Positions 1 to 6,273 of a DNA stretch of 8,005 nt are shown here, piece by piece. The position numbers and the translations under genes are program-made. The notes under the pieces were generated by a model. It worked only from the letters and a program-made list of their open reading frames with translations, was not told the DNA's origin and ran no database searches. Position 1 is the stretch's first letter. Each line of letters opens with the position of its first letter. Source of the stretch: Candidatus Nitrosopolaris rasttigaisensis (GTDB taxonomy: Archaea > Thermoproteota > Nitrososphaeria > Nitrososphaerales > Nitrososphaeraceae); contig CAKOFP010000237.1 in NCBI GenBank assembly GCA_933226995.1, positions 1 to 8,005 of the forward strand. Reading direction: 5' to 3'.

Positions 1-55
1 CTAGAAACAACGTGGCACTTTACAGCCTGCAAAATCACTGATAAAAAGTTAAAGC

Positions 56-73
56 CCTGCTTGTTCAAGCAGG
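56..73. other. Small perfect hairpin
   Basis: CCTGCTT (56-62) and AAGCAGG (67-73) pair perfectly around a four-base loop. No gene was found within 1-245. On the minus strand the hairpin is followed after about nine bases by a run of T (46-42), so it could be a terminator-like structure for minus-strand transcription. No tRNA or other RNA family was recognised here. Confidence 0.4.
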
Positions 74-213
74 TAAAGTTAGCTATTGTACGGCCATAGC
101 ATCAGATGAAAGAAGCAATACAAGGAAATCAAAAAGCGAACTGATTTGAACTAATTTCAGTATGACATTATCGGTTAGATCGGTTTTGGTGTGGTATTGC
201 TTATGATAGCAGG

Positions 214-219
214 AAAAAA
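214..219 (-). terminator. Oligo-T tract downstream of the parvulin gene
   Basis: The minus strand carries TTTTTT about 27 bases past the TAA stop of the parvulin gene. Archaeal RNA polymerase commonly terminates at short oligo-T tracts without needing a hairpin, so this is the most likely transcript end. No strong stem-loop precedes it. Confidence 0.4.
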
Positions 220-245
220 TTGAAATGGGCTAGTCACCCCTTTAG

Positions 246-527
246 TTACACAGCTCTCTTTATGATATGATATCCAAATTCTGTCTTTACGGGCTCCTGT
301 GTTATTTCCCCTTTCTTAAGCTTGAACGCAGATTCTTCAAATGTTTTTACCATCATACCTCTTCCGAATGAGCCTAAGTCTCCACCGCGCTTTGCACTCC
401 CCTTGTCAATAGATAATTCTCTTGCTAGGTTTGCAAAACCCTCACCTTTACTCAGTCGTTCAAGTATGGCAATTGCTTCACTTTGTTTTTTGACAAGTAT
501 ATGTGAACATTTAATTTTATCAGCCAA
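246..527 (-). CDS. Parvulin-type peptidyl-prolyl cis/trans isomerase
   Basis: This 93-residue protein is a single parvulin (rotamase/PpiC) domain and nothing else. It has no signal peptide, so it should act in the cytoplasm, catalysing cis/trans isomerisation of X-Pro bonds during folding. Visible landmarks are the opening strand KCSHILVKK (residues 6-14) with active-site His9, the SIDKGSAKRGGDLG loop (39-52), the GRGMMVKTFEE segment (56-65) with hydrophobic substrate-pocket residues, and the closing FGYHIIKR (84-91) with the second conserved His87. Length and N-terminus closely match the stand-alone parvulin of Cenarchaeum symbiosum as remembered. The start is TTG at 527-525: an in-frame stop lies at 545-543, and the ATG at 543-541 is out of frame. 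The gene is apparently monocistronic, with an oligo-T tract downstream. The family is clear; cellular clients are unknown. Confidence 0.93.
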   Translation of the reverse strand: MADKIKCSHILVKKQSEAIAILERLSKGEGFANLARELSIDKGSAKRGGDLGSFGRGMMVKTFEESAFKLKKGEITQEPVKTEFGYHIIKRAV

Positions 528-570
528 TACTCTTCGCTTCCATCAACAGAACATGGCTTGTCCATACATA

Positions 571-580
571 TTACTATATT
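571..580 (-). promoter_or_regulatory. Possible TATA box of the parvulin gene
   Basis: The minus strand reads AATATAGTAA here, just after a C-rich stretch, about 45-50 bases upstream of the TTG start. That spacing would allow a transcript start near 550 and a short leader containing the weak purine stretch GATGGAAG. AT-rich DNA gives many such matches, so this is tentative. Confidence 0.25.
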
Positions 581-668
581 ACCGGGGGAGGATCGTACCG
601 TGCGAGAACTACCCACCCCCATATGTAATTTAGAAAAATAATTTAAATCTGAAAATATCCTGTCAAGA

Positions 669-689
669 CTAGGTTTCCTTGCAACCTAG
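669..689. other. Hairpin with 7-bp stem
   Basis: CTAGGTT (669-675) and AACCTAG (683-689) are perfect inverted repeats around a seven-base loop. The hairpin lies in a stretch with no gene (528-786), upstream of the parvulin gene on its strand. It has no T-run behind it on the plus strand, so a terminator role is unsupported. Confidence 0.35.
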
Positions 690-786
690 CCGATTAAGTA
701 ATTATTTGACCAATGATCTTTCTATAAGAAGGGTTTACTGTATTACTATACGTATCTGTTGTTCTGGTTATCGTAACTATGACTAG

Positions 787-1050
787 TCATAACCATTCTT
801 CGCATGAATAGTCATCATCCATTGGATCATGTACTGACATATCTTTTTCATTAGTGCGCGCTAAATCCGACATTGCAGCAATTTCCACGTCTTTAGCAAG
901 GCTAAGTATTCTCTTCGGTTTAAGTAACCCTTCTTCACCAGATTCTCTGAAGTATAATTTGCAACTTATTATCCCTCTTTATGGCATAAAACTTCACTCT
1001 GATACAACTTTAATAGATAGGGCTGCCTCGGTTGCTATCCAGAATACAGT
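787..1050 (-). pseudogene. Decayed coding remnant, unrecognised protein
   Basis: On the minus strand a reading frame ends at a TGA (787-789). Its last 64 codons look strongly coding: most begin with a purine, and the residues include GEEGLLKPKRILSLAKD, then IAAMSDLARTNEKDMS and an acidic tail DPMDDDYSCEEWL. The open part has no plausible start. Going upstream, the same frame continues with protein-like sequence (FWIATEAALSIKVVSE) but is cut by stops at 979-981, 994-996 and 1051-1053. This pattern fits the C-terminal end of a gene decayed by point mutations rather than an intact small gene. I do not recognise the family. A plus-strand reading frame over the same bases (854-1078) has weaker codon bias and is probably a shadow. 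No ribosome binding site was seen. Confidence 0.4.
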
Positions 1051-1576
1051 TTACGAGACTAGAGATGTAGGCTGCTAAACTTGTTTCTATCAACACCAAC
1101 ATTCAACATCGTTAACGATAATTTTCTGCGAGACTAATTACGGTTGCAGCATAGAACTTTACATAGTTAGTCTTTGTACACATAATAGGCCGTACCCTCC
1201 CGGGAGGGTACAACACTAATTTTCGTACTTTTTTACAATAAATTTTAAAAAGTAATGTTGCGTATGAGCATACTATAAACTGTTTTTGATGTTATTGAAC
1301 ATTGTTCTACGGAGGGAGATTTACCCTGGTCGATTGATTAGGGTAGATAAAAAAAGGCAGTACTTTCGTTTTAGTACACGCTCATCAGGGAAGAAATTAA
1401 CAATCTTCGTCAATCTGTGCCCGGGAAGGAACCCGTATACCATCGAACCACCAAGTCAAATTCCTAGTCCAGGAACACTATCGAGTCTGACACACTGACT
1501 TAAAGTATCTAGTCTAAGGTGACAAGAAAATTGAGTCCTTGGACGCTTATACAAATCTCATTGGACATATTAACTA
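1051..1576. other. Gene-poor stretch
   Basis: No intact gene was found here. A 70-codon open frame on the plus strand (1286-1498) has no ribosome binding site and no recognisable motif, and is judged spurious. The one structured element is the perfect palindrome at 1192-1211. No tRNA, CRISPR-like array or box C/D RNA was recognised. Confidence 0.5.
1192..1211. repeat. Perfect 20-bp GC-rich palindrome
   Basis: GTACCCTCCC (1192-1201) is followed immediately by its exact reverse complement GGGAGGGTAC (1202-1211). It is 70% G+C inside a strongly AT-rich gene-free stretch. A perfect even palindrome with no loop suits a dimeric DNA-binding protein better than a hairpin RNA. No neighbouring gene starts close enough to name a regulated target. 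Confidence 0.6.
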
Positions 1577-1603
1577 GTTACCTAAACTCGGAGTTTATGT
1601 AAC
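1577..1603 (+). repeat. 27-bp near-palindromic repeat, copy 1
   Basis: Left arm GTTACCTAAAC and right arm GTTTATGTAAC (inverted, one mismatch) flank the centre TCGGA. The inverted pairing extends two more bases on each side (1575-1605). It differs from copy 2 at only two positions over 29 bases. The centre is asymmetric and in the same direction as in the other two copies. Confidence 0.75.
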
Positions 1604-1750
1604 TATGCTTTTGTGACTATGGATTCATAAGCTGTTGTTTATTTTTAGGCAAATGTAATCATCATAAGGGATGGATGCTCATAATGAACAGAACGAGAAA
1701 ACTATTTTCTTATATCTATGTTAGGGATCAAAGTTAATCTAAAAATAATC

Positions 1751-1777
1751 GTTAACTAAACTTGGAGTTTATGTAAC
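1751..1777 (+). repeat. 27-bp near-palindromic repeat, copy 2
   Basis: Left arm GTTAACTAAAC and right arm GTTTATGTAAC flank the centre TTGGA. The start-to-start distance is 174 bases from copy 1 and 79 bases to copy 3. The similarity to copy 1 continues for two bases past the right arm and then stops, so the repeat unit is essentially the palindrome itself. Confidence 0.75.
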
Positions 1778-1829
1778 TACTAATCATAATCGGTAATGCT
1801 ATTTGTTTCTGTGTTGATTTTCACGGAAA

Positions 1830-1856
1830 GTTACATAATCTTGGAGTTTAGGTAAC
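1830..1856 (+). repeat. 27-bp near-palindromic repeat, copy 3, on the 3' end of the DUF6788 gene
   Basis: Left arm GTTACATAATC and right arm GTTTAGGTAAC flank the centre TTGGA. On the minus strand this copy encodes the last residues of the DUF6788-like protein (YLNSKIM and its TAA stop). Copies 1 and 2 read on the minus strand would give a similar tail with a stop at the same place, as expected if the gene end had been copied as a unit or had been a repeated insertion target. Confidence 0.75.
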
Positions 1857-2343
1857 AATCAAAGTTATCTTCATTTGTTGGGTCTAATCCTTGCTTTCGC
1901 ATCTCCGAAGCAATAAGTTCAATCAATTCCTCTATATTATCATGATTTAGATGTCTTTGCTCTGCAACTGCAATCATCTTTAGCGTTCTCTGTTCGCGTA
2001 TACTATTCACTAGTACTTTGTATGCCCAGTCAGGACTGACGTCCCCATTTTTGAGTTTTTCTAGATATTCTTGGGCCAACAGATTTCCCCCTTGTGCTTT
2101 CTCTTTTATGACTTTTAGTTTTCTCATTTTTGTTGGTGTTGTATCTGCTTTTTTGGCTACCTTTCTAACTACCAAATCACCAATTGTTTTACCTATGTAT
2201 TTTTTCTGTAATTTCTTGCCATCCTTCCAGTATGCGTAAAGATAGGGGCCATGCAAATGTTGGCAATCTGGATTACCGCATCTAACGTGTTCCTGTCTGA
2301 CTGTCGCTTTCTCCGGAATTTCGTATTCATTATCATTGTTCAT
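1831..2343 (-). CDS. DUF6788-like protein, N-terminal Cys/His-rich domain
   Basis: This intact 170-residue protein has an N-terminal half resembling the small DUF6788 domain. It has a Cys/His cluster (CGNPDC at 22-27, then HLHGPY at 29-34) followed by a basic strand-like stretch YAYWKDGKKLQKKYIGK (36-52). In related proteins the Cys/His cluster may bind a metal; the molecular function is not established to my knowledge. Residues 60-100 are basic and probably helical. The C-terminal half is helical with an acidic patch near 137-147, and resembles nothing I can name. No signal peptide or membrane segment is visible. The ATG at 2343-2341 is supported by a GGTGATGG seven bases upstream. It is co-oriented with the broken recombinase 119 bases upstream, suggesting one mobile-element module. 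The stop codon lies in a 27-bp palindromic repeat. Confidence 0.75.
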   Translation of the reverse strand: MNNDNEYEIPEKATVRQEHVRCGNPDCQHLHGPYLYAYWKDGKKLQKKYIGKTIGDLVVRKVAKKADTTPTKMRKLKVIKEKAQGGNLLAQEYLEKLKNGDVSPDWAYKVLVNSIREQRTLKMIAVAEQRHLNHDNIEELIELIASEMRKQGLDPTNEDNFDCYLNSKIM

Positions 2344-2350
2344 TTTTATT

Positions 2351-2358
2351 CCATCACC
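2351..2358 (-). promoter_or_regulatory. Ribosome binding site of the DUF6788-like gene
   Basis: The minus strand reads GGTGATGG, seven bases before the ATG at 2343-2341. GGTGAT is a direct match to the archaeal 16S rRNA 3' end, and it fixes the start of this gene. Confidence 0.7.
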
Positions 2359-2462
2359 AATTCTGTTTAGCTAGCATCTGCATTATTAGGATTGTTTCGA
2401 ATGTAACCTTTCGATGTAGAGTTAAACTCGCTTCCAGGGAAGTTGTCACACTTCTTCTTGGT

Positions 2463-3638
2463 TCAGGCTTTGATAGTTGGTTTCAATTGTCCTGAATCAA
2501 TAAGCGATTGAATCAGTTGTTCGAAATGTTCTTGCTTCTTCACCAAGGCCTCAATCTGTTTATCTTTCTCCTGCAACTTTGTTTGCACATCTGCTCCTTT
2601 GCGTTCTAATCCGAAATCTAAGAAGGTAAGATATGGTTCAACTTTTTTGAATATTTCTGCTTTTTCTGATTCTTTTTTTCTCCAGTACGTTGATCCTGAA
2701 TGTGAGATGAACCATTCACTGTAGTCTCGATAGCCAAGATCTGATATCGTAGTTTTTACGTAGCGACGTAAGCTGTGAAATGTGATGGACCTATACTTGC
2801 CATTACCACCTCTAAATTCTTTCCCACCTTTCCCAATACGTTCCAACATCTTTCCAAAGTTGATGCTGAGATCAGTATACATCGAGCGAAGGCTTGGAAC
2901 CCCACTTTTACTCTGATACACAGAAAATAGTAGATCAGTATCATTTTTTGCCGGGGGGCATCTTTATGCGCATCATGACAAACTCTGGGAGTACGATACT
3001 CTTACTGCAACCATGTATTCAATTGCTTTGCAGCTTCGTCAGTCAGATATGCAAAGCGATCTATCCTTGTTTTAGTGTATTCTCCTCGGATAAACACTTT
3101 TACAGGATCAGCGTCGAAATCGCAATCGCAGTTGCGAATAGAAGTGCCTCTAAGGCTCTAAATCCAGCGGCTGCTAGAAGCATAAGATAAGTTTTTAATC
3201 TTATATCGGAACAAGCATTCAGTAACTCTATTATGTCTTCTTTACTTAATGCTTCTTTTTCTTTCTTAACAACTTTTGGTAATTTTACTTTTAGTTTAAA
3301 CCTTCTTGGACTAATATCAATATCGTGGTATTCTAGGAAGTTCTTTGCTGTTACTACCCACTGTTTTAACGTAAGTGTAGACATACTGTTATTTTTTGTA
3401 GATATGAAATAAAATTACGAAGAACGTCATATGGGACTTCTGAACCTTCCTTGATTTGATGAACTAGATTATCCACAGTCATTTTGTACTCATTTGACGT
3501 AAATCGACTAAAATATTGCAACCTGAAACGATATTCTCTTGCAGTCGATTTACTCATTGCGCTTATGTTTGTAATGTATTTGGTGATGGGATCAGTCGTG
3601 GTAGACGAAACACGGGCACTAATGTGTTTATTTAGCAT
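2463..3638 (-). pseudogene. Tyrosine recombinase (phage-type integrase), broken by three frameshifts and a stop
   Basis: Joined across its breaks this is an archaeal-type integrase of about 390 residues. The N-terminal SAM-like DNA-binding part (3638 to about 3250; KSTAREYRFRLQYFSRF) is followed by the catalytic domain. Catalytic residues are visible: Arg in GFRALEA, Lys in RGEYTKTR, His and Arg in HSLRR, His in ISHSG, and nucleophile Tyr in STYWRKKE. A C-terminal coiled coil follows (LQEKDKQIEALVKKQEHFEQ). The reading frame is lost by one-base deletions at the T6 run 3392-3397, at 3146-3147 and within 2944-2958, and by a TAA at 3002-3004. The start is ATG 3638-3636, just after an in-frame stop and without an obvious ribosome binding site. 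If real, the lesions inactivate it. Because two lie in homopolymers, sequencing error is an alternative. It sits upstream of the DUF6788-like gene on the same strand, as in an integrated element. Confidence 0.88.
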
Positions 3639-3708
3639 TGCAGTTTTTGTCGTTTTCGGGATTCTTGTTTTCAGTCTAGTTCAACCTAATGATGTGAAAC
3701 GGAGTTAG

Positions 3709-3720
3709 TTAATATGTATT
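3709..3720 (+). promoter_or_regulatory. Possible TATA region of msrB
   Basis: TTAATATGTATT centres about 20-25 bases before the ATG at 3733. This would fit a nearly leaderless transcript, which is common in archaea. The spacer between the integrase start (3638) and this gene is divergent, so it could hold promoters for both. This is a motif match only. Confidence 0.25.
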
Positions 3721-3732
3721 TTGTATTGTGTT

Positions 3733-4123
3733 ATGCATGATCAATTGAAGATATGTATAAACAAAGGCACTGAAAGACCATTCTCAGGTAAATATCATCA
3801 TTATAAAGAGCCTGGAATTTACAAATGCGTATGTTGTGGAAATGATTTATTTGAGTCAGATCAAATGCGTATGTTGTGGAAATGATTTATTTAAGTCAGA
3901 TACGAAATTTGATTCTGGTACAGGATGGCCTAGTTTTTGGGCGCCTATAAAAAAAGAAAATATCACTGAGAAAAAAGATAATAGTTTATTCATGAGATGT
4001 ATCGAAGTAATGTGTAGTAGATGCAATGCTCATTTAGGACATTTATTTAATGACGGTCCAAAACCTACCGGCTTACGATATTGTATCAACTCAGCTTCAA
4101 TTAAGCACCCATTGACAGGGTAG
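3733..4123 (+). pseudogene. msrB: Peptide-methionine (R)-S-oxide reductase MsrB, disrupted by a 40-bp tandem duplication
   Basis: MsrB reduces the R epimer of methionine sulfoxide in proteins. The family signatures are all present: NKGTERPFSGKY near the N-terminus, CVCCGNDLF and CSRCNAHLGH as the two CxxC zinc motifs, DTKFDSGTGWPSFW, and the catalytic Cys in GLRYCINSAS. They are split between two frames. From ATG 3733 the frame runs to a TGA at 3883-3885, giving 50 residues. The remainder continues one frame over to TAG 4121-4123. The cause is a tandem duplication of 40 bp (3822-3901), not a multiple of three. Removing one copy restores a continuous protein of 116 residues, slightly short at the N-terminus for the family. 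A TTG at 3836 could start a 95-residue product keeping both CxxC motifs and the catalytic Cys but lacking GTERPF, so residual activity cannot be excluded. Confidence 0.9.
3822..3901 (+). repeat. 40-bp tandem duplication inside msrB
   Basis: Two adjacent 40-bp copies (3822-3861 and 3862-3901) are identical except for G at 3853 versus A at 3893. Each encodes the first CxxC zinc motif region of MsrB in a different frame. The single difference suggests the duplication has existed long enough to diverge, or that the copies were not made by a simple assembly stutter. Confidence 0.95.
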
Positions 4124-4132
4124 GAATCCAGA

Positions 4133-4219
4133 TTACGAGAAATCTCTTGCTGCCTTGTTTTCATTTTCATGAAACCAAAAAAGAGACTCATAATTACTAT
4201 CTAATTCTTCTTCACACAT
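4133..4219 (-). CDS. Doubtful 28-residue acidic mini-protein
   Basis: ATG (4219-4217) opens a frame of 28 codons rich in Glu and Asn (MCEEELDSNYESLFWFHENE), ending at TAA 4135-4133. A purine motif AGGTGG lies immediately before the ATG, closer than a good ribosome binding site should be. The frame upstream continues protein-like for about 15 codons before a TAG, so it may instead be the end of a decayed gene. No family is recognised. Confidence 0.18.
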   Translation of the reverse strand: MCEEELDSNYESLFWFHENENKAARDFS

Positions 4220-4355
4220 ACCCACCTATTCATCTTTATTTTTAAGTTCGTTCTGATAGGGTGTACAAAGGATGATAGTGTATGGAGCACATTACATAGA
4301 CCCCTTTAACAAAAATTCTTTTTTCTAAGCAGCCTCTGAATACTAATCAAAACTA

Positions 4356-4372
4356 TGCTGGTCTTCCCAGCA
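4356..4372. other. Hairpin upstream of the peptidase gene
   Basis: TGCTGG (4356-4361) and CCAGCA (4367-4372) pair perfectly around a five-base loop, about 93 bases before the peptidase start. It could be in the leader or be a protein site. It is not followed by a T-run, so it is unlikely to be a terminator. Confidence 0.3.
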
Positions 4373-4464
4373 GGTAATCATATTCCGTATGGATTAAAGA
4401 TGACAGGATTCAAGGCTAAGAAATAGAGATAGACACTAATTAGTCGTAATCACCCGATGTATCT

Positions 4465-6273
4465 GTGACTCTCTTGTTCGTGCCTAAACTCGGAACTTGG
4501 AAATTAAACGATCTCATTAAGGATCCAACTGGAAGCAAACTTCAAGAATTTCTAGAATCTATTGCAATGCAGGTAACGCAACTCGAAAGTAGACGCAAAG
4601 ACCTTCATGACAAGATTTCGACTGTAGAATTCGAAAACCTTCTTCATTCAATTGAAGAGATATCAGAAAAGGTCAATATCGCTAGTGGTTATGCTCATTT
4701 GAACTATGCAGCTGATACCTCTTCTAATGAACGCGCTGCACTTGTAACAAAAATGGCAATGTTCGGATCTAATATCGCCAATAGGCTTCTCTTCTTTGAC
4801 TTATGGTTCAAAAAAGAAGTGGGTGAAGAAACTGCGCAACGTCTCATAGAGTCGGTACCTCCTGTCTACCGGGAGTATCTTAAACATCAACGGCTACTTT
4901 CAAAGTATACATTAACAGAACCTGAAGAGAAGATCATTACCACCCTGGAAGTTACAGGTACCAGCGCTCTTATCAAGATCTATGATAGAATGACTAGTGG
5001 TTTCGAATTTGTCGTTACACTTAAGAAAGGTAGGAAGGCAATCAAGAGAACATTCACTAATAGGGAAAAATTGCTTTCCCTTATACGTAGTACAAAGTCT
5101 GAAGAGAGAGAAGCTGCCTACTATTCCCTTTTGCAAGTATACAAGAAAACTAGTGGCGTATTGGGTGAAATTTACCAGAACCGTGTAATTGAATGGCGCG
5201 ACGAATACCTGACCATGCGTGGATTCAGATCACCAATTTCAGTCAGAAATACTTACAATGACTTGGACGATACGACCGTTGAGACTCTGCTTGCTGTATG
5301 TAGGCGAAATTCGGTAATTTTCCAAGACTATTTTAAACAAAAGGCAAAGATGCTAGGTGTCAAGAAATTGCAGAGGTACCATCTATATGCTCCTTTATCA
5401 TTAAAGGCATCTGATCAGAAAAGGTTTAGCTATGGTAAAGCGATTGTTACTGTACTGAGAACGTTTGAAGATTTCCATCCAAAGTTCAAGGAATATGCTG
5501 AGAAAGTTTTTAATGAGCAACATGTAGATTCTGAAATTAGAAAGAGTAAGTTAGGTGGTGCTTTCTGTTCTTCTATATCTCCAAAAATGACTCCATACGT
5601 GCTATTGAATTTTGATGGTAAATCTAGAGACGTCTCTACTATGGCGCATGAATTTGGACATGCAATACATAGTATGACCGCTTCTGATAAACCGATAACG
5701 GTGTGGGATGCCCCTCTCCCACTAGCTGAGACCGCATCAGTCTTTGCGGAAATGCTGCTTAATGACAAGTTGTCTGAAAGAATAACACGTGTAGAACGAA
5801 GGATATTACTTGCAGAACAAATAGATGATATGTATGCAACCATAATGCGACAAGCATACTTTACTCTCTTTGAAATTGAAGCGCATAGAGCCGTGGCTGA
5901 ACAGAATGCAACGATAGATACGGTCTCAGAGTTATATTTGAATAACCTGAAAGAACAATTTGGAAATTCAGTAAATGTCTCTCGCGATTTTCAATGGGAA
6001 TGGCTTTACATCCCACATTTTTATCATACCCCATTCTATTGTTATGCGTATTCATTTGGAAATTTATTGGTGGTGTCGTTGTACCAGCAGTTTAATTCTG
6101 AAGGGAAAAAGTCATTTATTCCAAAATATCTTAAAATATTGTCGGCTGGGGGTTCACAAAAGCCTGAACATCTGCTTAAGGAATCAGGGATTGATATCTC
6201 AAAGGATGAATTCTGGCAACAAGGATTTGATCTAATTGCTGCAAAAATACAAGAGTTAAAAGAGATGAATTAA
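4465..6273 (+). CDS. M3-family oligoendopeptidase (PepF-like zinc metallopeptidase)
   Basis: This intact 602-residue protein has the architecture of the M3 peptidases (oligoendopeptidase F / thimet group). These cytosolic zinc enzymes cut short peptides left by the proteasome and other proteases. The zinc motif HEFGH (residues 395-399) supplies two His ligands and the catalytic Glu396. The third ligand is probably Glu422 in LAETASVFAE, a typical PepF spacing. Conserved C-terminal PHFYHTPFYCYAYSFG (517-532) forms the substrate-binding wall. The N-terminal helical half (about 10-200) matches the PepF N-terminal region, which begins TWKLNDLI here. There is no signal peptide or membrane segment. 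The frame opens after a TAA at 4447-4449. GTG 4465 is the first in-frame start; TTG 4474 and GTG 4480 are alternatives, and no ribosome binding site decides. It is apparently monocistronic. Exact substrate specificity cannot be read from sequence. Confidence 0.92.
   Translation: MTLLFVPKLGTWKLNDLIKDPTGSKLQEFLESIAMQVTQLESRRKDLHDKISTVEFENLLHSIEEISEKVNIASGYAHLNYAADTSSNERAALVTKMAMFGSNIANRLLFFDLWFKKEVGEETAQRLIESVPPVYREYLKHQRLLSKYTLTEPEEKIITTLEVTGTSALIKIYDRMTSGFEFVVTLKKGRKAIKRTFTNREKLLSLIRSTKSEEREAAYYSLLQVYKKTSGVLGEIYQNRVIEWRDEYLTMRGFRSPISVRNTYNDLDDTTVETLLAVCRRNSVIFQDYFKQKAKMLGVKKLQRYHLYAPLSLKASDQKRFSYGKAIVTVLRTFEDFHPKFKEYAEKVFNEQHVDSEIRKSKLGGAFCSSISPKMTPYVLLNFDGKSRDVSTMAHEFGHAIHSMTASDKPITVWDAPLPLAETASVFAEMLLNDKLSERITRVERRILLAEQIDDMYATIMRQAYFTLFEIEAHRAVAEQNATIDTVSELYLNNLKEQFGNSVNVSRDFQWEWLYIPHFYHTPFYCYAYSFGNLLVVSLYQQFNSEGKKSFIPKYLKILSAGGSQKPEHLLKESGIDISKDEFWQQGFDLIAAKIQELKEMN

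Larger units (their letters stand above)
4124..4464. other. Spacer between msrB and the peptidase gene
   Basis: These 341 bases hold no convincing gene. T-rich stretches just after msrB (about 4155-4170) may end its transcript. Further on there is a six-bp hairpin (4356-4372). A very small minus-strand ORF (4133-4219) is listed separately with low confidence. The promoter of the peptidase gene must lie here, but no box stands out. Confidence 0.5.

Noticed and set aside
1..245. Possible tRNA or small RNA around the hairpin at 56-73
   Set aside because: No cloverleaf and no conserved TPsiC sequence in the right setting. Only a single short stem is supported.
322..633. 103-codon open frame on the plus strand
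   Set aside because: It lies antisense over the clearly real parvulin gene and has no family resemblance.
854..1078. 74-codon plus-strand open frame starting GTG
   Set aside because: The opposite strand has the stronger coding signature over the same bases, and no ribosome binding site precedes the GTG.
1286..1498. 70-codon plus-strand open frame
   Set aside because: No ribosome binding site, no recognisable motif, unusual Pro/Ser-rich end. Probably chance.
1577..1856. CRISPR array interpretation of the three 27-bp repeats
   Set aside because: Spacing is irregular (174 and 79 bases start to start), there are only three copies, and no cas genes are near.
2018..2239. Plus-strand open frame rich in Phe/Leu/Ser, membrane-like
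   Set aside because: It is the antisense shadow of the Lys/Glu-rich DUF6788-like gene, which typically produces such hydrophobic frames.
2756..2944. Separate 62-codon minus-strand ORF
   Set aside because: It is the out-of-frame continuation of the middle part of the broken recombinase past the third frameshift.
3484..3708. Plus-strand 74-codon frame with hydrophobic segments
   Set aside because: Antisense to the recombinase N-terminus, which has clear integrase-like residues. The hydrophobicity is a by-product.
5430..5843. 137-codon minus-strand open frame inside the M3 gene
   Set aside because: A shadow over the HEFGH region of an intact peptidase; no independent support.
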